Positions 4,427 through 6,943 of a DNA stretch of 6,943 nt are shown one piece after another. Positions within the stretch are counted from its first letter, which is position 1. Each line of letters opens with the position of its first letter. The DNA is from Candidatus Microgenomates bacterium. Its GTDB lineage: Bacteria > Patescibacteriota > Microgenomatia > 2-02-FULL-39-11. The position numbers and the translations under genes are program-made. The notes beneath the pieces are model-generated. The model saw only the letters and a list, made by a program, of their open reading frames with translations. It made no database searches and was not told the origin of the DNA. The stretch lies in NCBI GenBank assembly GCA_022866885.1, contig JALHWS010000195.1:1-6943 (forward strand). The letters are read 5' to 3'.

Positions 4427-6688
4427 ATGGATAAAGTTTATAATGCCAACACGATTGAGGACAAATGGTACCAGCTTTGGGAAAAGGCCGGCTATTTCAC
4501 TCCCAAAATTGATAAAGACAAAAAAGCCCTGCCTGCCGGCAGGCAGGCTTTCTCCATTCTCCTTCCGCTGCCAAACGCCAATGACCCGATGCACATGGGG
4601 CATGCTCTTTTTACCATCCAGGATATCATGATCCGCTATCACCGGATGTTGGGTGACCCCACCCTTTGGCTTCCTGGAGCTGACCATGCCGGGATAGAAA
4701 CCCAGTTTGTCTTCGAAAAGCATTTGGCAAAACAAGGGAAAAGCCGTTTTGATTTTGACCGAAGTACCCTCTATAAATTGATTTGGGAATTCGTGGAGAA
4801 AAACCGGGCCATTAATCGCGACCAGCTCAAAAAACTCGGTTTTTCCCTTGACTGGACCAGATACCACTACAGTCTTGAGCCGGAAATCGTCGAAAAAGTG
4901 ATGGAGACTTTCAAGAAACTCCACCAGGACGGTTTGATTTACCGCGGTGAGCGGATCGTCAATTTCTGCACCAAATGTGGCACTGCTTTTTCCGATCTGG
5001 AAATCGAGTATGTTGAAAGAAAAGATCCGCTCTATTATATAAAATACGGTCCTTTTATCCTGGCAACCACCAGACCGGAAACCAAATTCGGCGATACGGC
5101 AGTGGCTTTCCACCCGGGCGATAAAAGATACATGAAATATCTGGGGCAAGAAATAGAAATCAGAGGCGTTAACGGTCCTTTTAAAGTCAAAGTGGTCGCC
5201 GACGAGGCGATTGACCCCAAATTCGGCACAGGGATCGAGAAAGTCACTCCCGGACACGATGCTATGGATTTTGAAATCGGCCAAAGGCACAACTTACCCA
5301 TCAAAAAAGTCATTAACCTGAACGGCCGGTTAAATGAACTGGCCGGTAAGTTTGCCGGCATGAAAGTGGCGGAAGGAAGAAAGGCCGTTTTCGCCGCCAT
5401 GGAGGTATTGGGCTTGATTGACCATGTTGATGAAAATTATCTCCACAATGTGGCCACCTGCTACCGCTGTCATACGACAATTGAGCCAATGGTCATCCCC
5501 CAATGGTTTATCAAAATGAAACCGCTGGCAAAAGCAGCCATTGATGCGGTGAAAACCGGACGGACAAAAATCGTTCCCAAAAAAAGGTTTGAGAAAATGT
5601 ATTTTGACTGGCTGAAAAATATCCGCGACTGGAACATCTCCCGCCAAATTGTCTGGGGACCGAGAATCCCCGTCTGGTATTGTCTGAACTGTAACGGGGA
5701 AATAAAAATTAATTTTATAAATAAGCAGAGTGAAAGGATCAATGATACTTACCGCCATCTCAAAGATAAATACACTTTTGAAGAAATCAATGCTGGGCTG
5801 CAGTCGATGATGGCTGATAAAGAAGCGAGTTATCAATTGTCTGACGGAAAATGCCTTAAATGCCACGGCACTAATATCTTGCAGGAAACCGACACTTTTG
5901 ACACCTGGTTTCTTTCCGGCCAGTGGCCGCTGACAACTTTGGGCGCTGATTTCCAATATTTTTATCCGACCAGCGTCCTGGATACCCTTTGGGATATTCT
6001 CTTTTTCTGGGTGGCCAAGATGATGATTTTGGGACTCTATGTCACCGGTGAAGTGCCTTTTAAAGTCATTCATCTGCACGCCAGGGTGGTTGACAAGTTC
6101 GGCCAGAAGATGAGTAAAAGCAAAGGCAACGTCATTGATCCTCTGGAAATTACCCAAAAATACGGCGCCGACGCTTTGAGATTTGCTTTAGTAATGGGAG
6201 TGGCACCGGCCAGCGACATTTGTTTAAGCGAAGAAAAGATCGTCGGCATGAGGAATTTCACCAACAAACTTTGGAACATCGGCCGGTTTATCAGGATGAA
6301 CATGGATGCTTATAAAGAACAGAATATTTCTTTGACTGATTTTAAAAATATAAAAAATACATTAAAAACAGAAGATAAAAAAATCAGTAAGTATCTGGAT
6401 AAGCTTACCAAAGACGTCACTAAATCAATTGACAACTACCATTTCGGCCGGGCGGCCGAAGACCTTTACACTTTTATCTGGCATACACTGGCAGACAAAC
6501 ATCTTGAATTGGTTAAAGACAGGTTAAAAAATATGGACAAGAAGGCCCTGGTAACATTGATCCATATTTACACCACCAGTCTGAAACTCCTTCATCCCTT
6601 CATGCCGTTTATTACCGAAGAAATAAACCAGCAGATCAATCTTTGGGATTCCACTCCCCTGATCATCTCCCCCTGGCCGGAAAATTAA
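4427..6688 (+). CDS. valS: Valyl-tRNA synthetase
   Basis: This class I synthetase charges tRNA-Val with valine in the cytoplasm. The HIGH motif reads HMGH (56-59) and is preceded by PLPNANDPM, where PPPNVTGSL is usual. GADHAGIETQ follows, a ValRS-type signature. C181/C184 open a SDLEIEY segment. The editing (CP1) domain shows TTRPET (214-219), GDTAVAFHP and GTGIEKVTPGHDAMDFEIG. CxxC pairs at 345/348, 419/422 and 476/479 suggest zinc binding; WNISRQIVWGPRIPVW and DTFDTWFLSGQWP are the catalytic-core stretches. KMSKS is intact at 561-565. The anticodon-binding helical domain follows, ending LHPFMPFITEEINQQ...IISPWPEN. With 753 residues it is shorter than typical bacterial ValRS (about 860-950) and lacks the C-terminal coiled-coil arm. 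A palindrome adds LPAGRQ at 35-40, just before the HIGH region. ATG 4427 gives the usual N-terminus; no Shine-Dalgarno site is seen. Confidence 0.96.
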   Translation: MDKVYNANTIEDKWYQLWEKAGYFTPKIDKDKKALPAGRQAFSILLPLPNANDPMHMGHALFTIQDIMIRYHRMLGDPTLWLPGADHAGIETQFVFEKHLAKQGKSRFDFDRSTLYKLIWEFVEKNRAINRDQLKKLGFSLDWTRYHYSLEPEIVEKVMETFKKLHQDGLIYRGERIVNFCTKCGTAFSDLEIEYVERKDPLYYIKYGPFILATTRPETKFGDTAVAFHPGDKRYMKYLGQEIEIRGVNGPFKVKVVADEAIDPKFGTGIEKVTPGHDAMDFEIGQRHNLPIKKVINLNGRLNELAGKFAGMKVAEGRKAVFAAMEVLGLIDHVDENYLHNVATCYRCHTTIEPMVIPQWFIKMKPLAKAAIDAVKTGRTKIVPKKRFEKMYFDWLKNIRDWNISRQIVWGPRIPVWYCLNCNGEIKINFINKQSERINDTYRHLKDKYTFEEINAGLQSMMADKEASYQLSDGKCLKCHGTNILQETDTFDTWFLSGQWPLTTLGADFQYFYPTSVLDTLWDILFFWVAKMMILGLYVTGEVPFKVIHLHARVVDKFGQKMSKSKGNVIDPLEITQKYGADALRFALVMGVAPASDICLSEEKIVGMRNFTNKLWNIGRFIRMNMDAYKEQNISLTDFKNIKNTLKTEDKKISKYLDKLTKDVTKSIDNYHFGRAAEDLYTFIWHTLADKHLELVKDRLKNMDKKALVTLIHIYTTSLKLLHPFMPFITEEINQQINLWDSTPLIISPWPEN
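4528..4547. repeat. 20-nt GC-rich palindrome CCTGCCTGCC/GGCAGGCAGG in valS
   Basis: This is a perfect palindrome with 10-base arms and no spacer, in frame in valS and read as LPAGRQ (residues 35-40). In ordinary ValRS the N-terminal helix passes directly into FSI.PPPN, so these residues look inserted. The same element without its central CG occurs in tsaD at 3431-3448. Being symmetric, it reads as LPAGRQ in the corresponding antisense frame as well. Confidence 0.85.
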
Positions 6689-6700
6689 TTCAATTAATGA

Positions 6701-6709
6701 TGATATAAT
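6701..6709 (+). promoter_or_regulatory. Extended -10 promoter (TGATATAAT) for the zinc-ribbon gene
   Basis: TGA directly before TATAAT (6704-6709) is a full extended -10 element (TGnTATAAT). The expected start of transcription, 7 bases after its last T, is 6716, exactly the A of the downstream ATG, so the mRNA would be leaderless. No -35 box is obvious, as is acceptable for extended -10 promoters. An ATTAATT/AATTAAT inverted repeat (6684-6690 and 6692-6698) lies just upstream across the valS stop. Confidence 0.5.
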
Positions 6710-6715
6710 TATCGT

Positions 6716-6943
6716 ATGGATCAGGTACTCACTTGTCCTATATGTAGAAATAGTATTGATCTGACGGATTTTTTCTGCCGGGCTTGCGGAGCACCGTTGA
6801 AAGAAAAACCGCTCTCTATCTCATTATTTAAACAATTGTCACTCTATGCCCTTAGTGTTCTTCTGCCACCCTTCGGGCTTATCCCGGCCATCAAATATCT
6901 CCGGCAGGAGGACAGCAAAGCAAAACAAGTCGGGATTATTGCC
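6716..6943 (+). CDS. Zinc-ribbon membrane protein, 5' part (cut by window end)
   Basis: 76 codons are visible, with no stop before the window ends. The start reads MDQVLTCPIC, and two CxxC pairs (C7/C10 and C21/C24-G) form a short zinc ribbon. A basic linker follows, then a hydrophobic stretch at about 44-60 (LSLYALSVLLPPFGLIPAI) that is probably a membrane segment, then a charged loop and the beginning of a possible second hydrophobic segment (VGIIA). Small proteins with an N-terminal zinc ribbon and one or two membrane helices are common in bacteria, and their functions are mostly unknown. The gene starts 27 bp after valS but has its own promoter candidate, so it need not be co-transcribed with it. 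Confidence 0.72.
   Translation, partial: MDQVLTCPICRNSIDLTDFFCRACGAPLKEKPLSISLFKQLSLYALSVLLPPFGLIPAIKYLRQEDSKAKQVGIIA

Noticed and set aside
4412..6157. Two long minus-strand open frames (292 and 275 codons) opposite valS
   Set aside because: valS is unambiguous on the plus strand over the whole stretch. The antisense frames show no family motif and are explained by codon bias of the sense gene.

Overview
The window looks like a chromosomal piece of a Candidate Phyla Radiation (Patescibacteria) bacterium, most likely a Microgenomates-type lineage. This is inferred from the combination of a VanW-domain surface protein, a GT-C-like membrane protein, a shortened ValRS, weak or absent Shine-Dalgarno sites, and short palindromic or tandem repeats inserted in frame in housekeeping genes. 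No marker here fixes the lineage. All three stop codons are used (TAA for the vanW-like gene and valS, TAG for the membrane protein and tsaD, TGA for the nucleotidyltransferase), so the standard bacterial code applies and TGA is not recoded.

Layout. 1-1056 (+) is the 3' part of a VanW-domain protein. It converges with and overlaps by 11 bp a multi-membrane GT-C-like protein on the minus strand (1046-2656). A 14-bp divergent gap leads to the plus-strand genes: a HIGH-superfamily nucleotidyltransferase (2671-3126), tsaD (3239-4303, tRNA t6A synthesis) and valS (4427-6688, valyl-tRNA synthetase). A zinc-ribbon/membrane protein (6716 onward) is cut by the window end. tsaD and valS both serve translation; the first two genes are envelope-related.

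The unusual part is the 3.1-4.6 kb stretch. Just after the nucleotidyltransferase there is a second, aborted tsaD N-terminus (MIILGIETSCD...), interrupted by a 63-nt imperfect palindrome and followed by the working tsaD start (MIILGIESSCD...). Inside tsaD there are four short-period tandem arrays (8, 7, 8 and 7 nt) and one 18-nt GC-rich palindrome. All are in frame and all lie between the conserved motifs. A 20-nt version of the same palindrome sits in frame in valS just before the HIGH motif. The tsaD-valS gap holds another strong hairpin, a 15-nt near-direct repeat, and two TATACCC segments that could compete for one GGGTATA next to a candidate -10 box. Together they suggest a genome in which small repeat elements settle inside essential genes and are translated as surface-loop padding.
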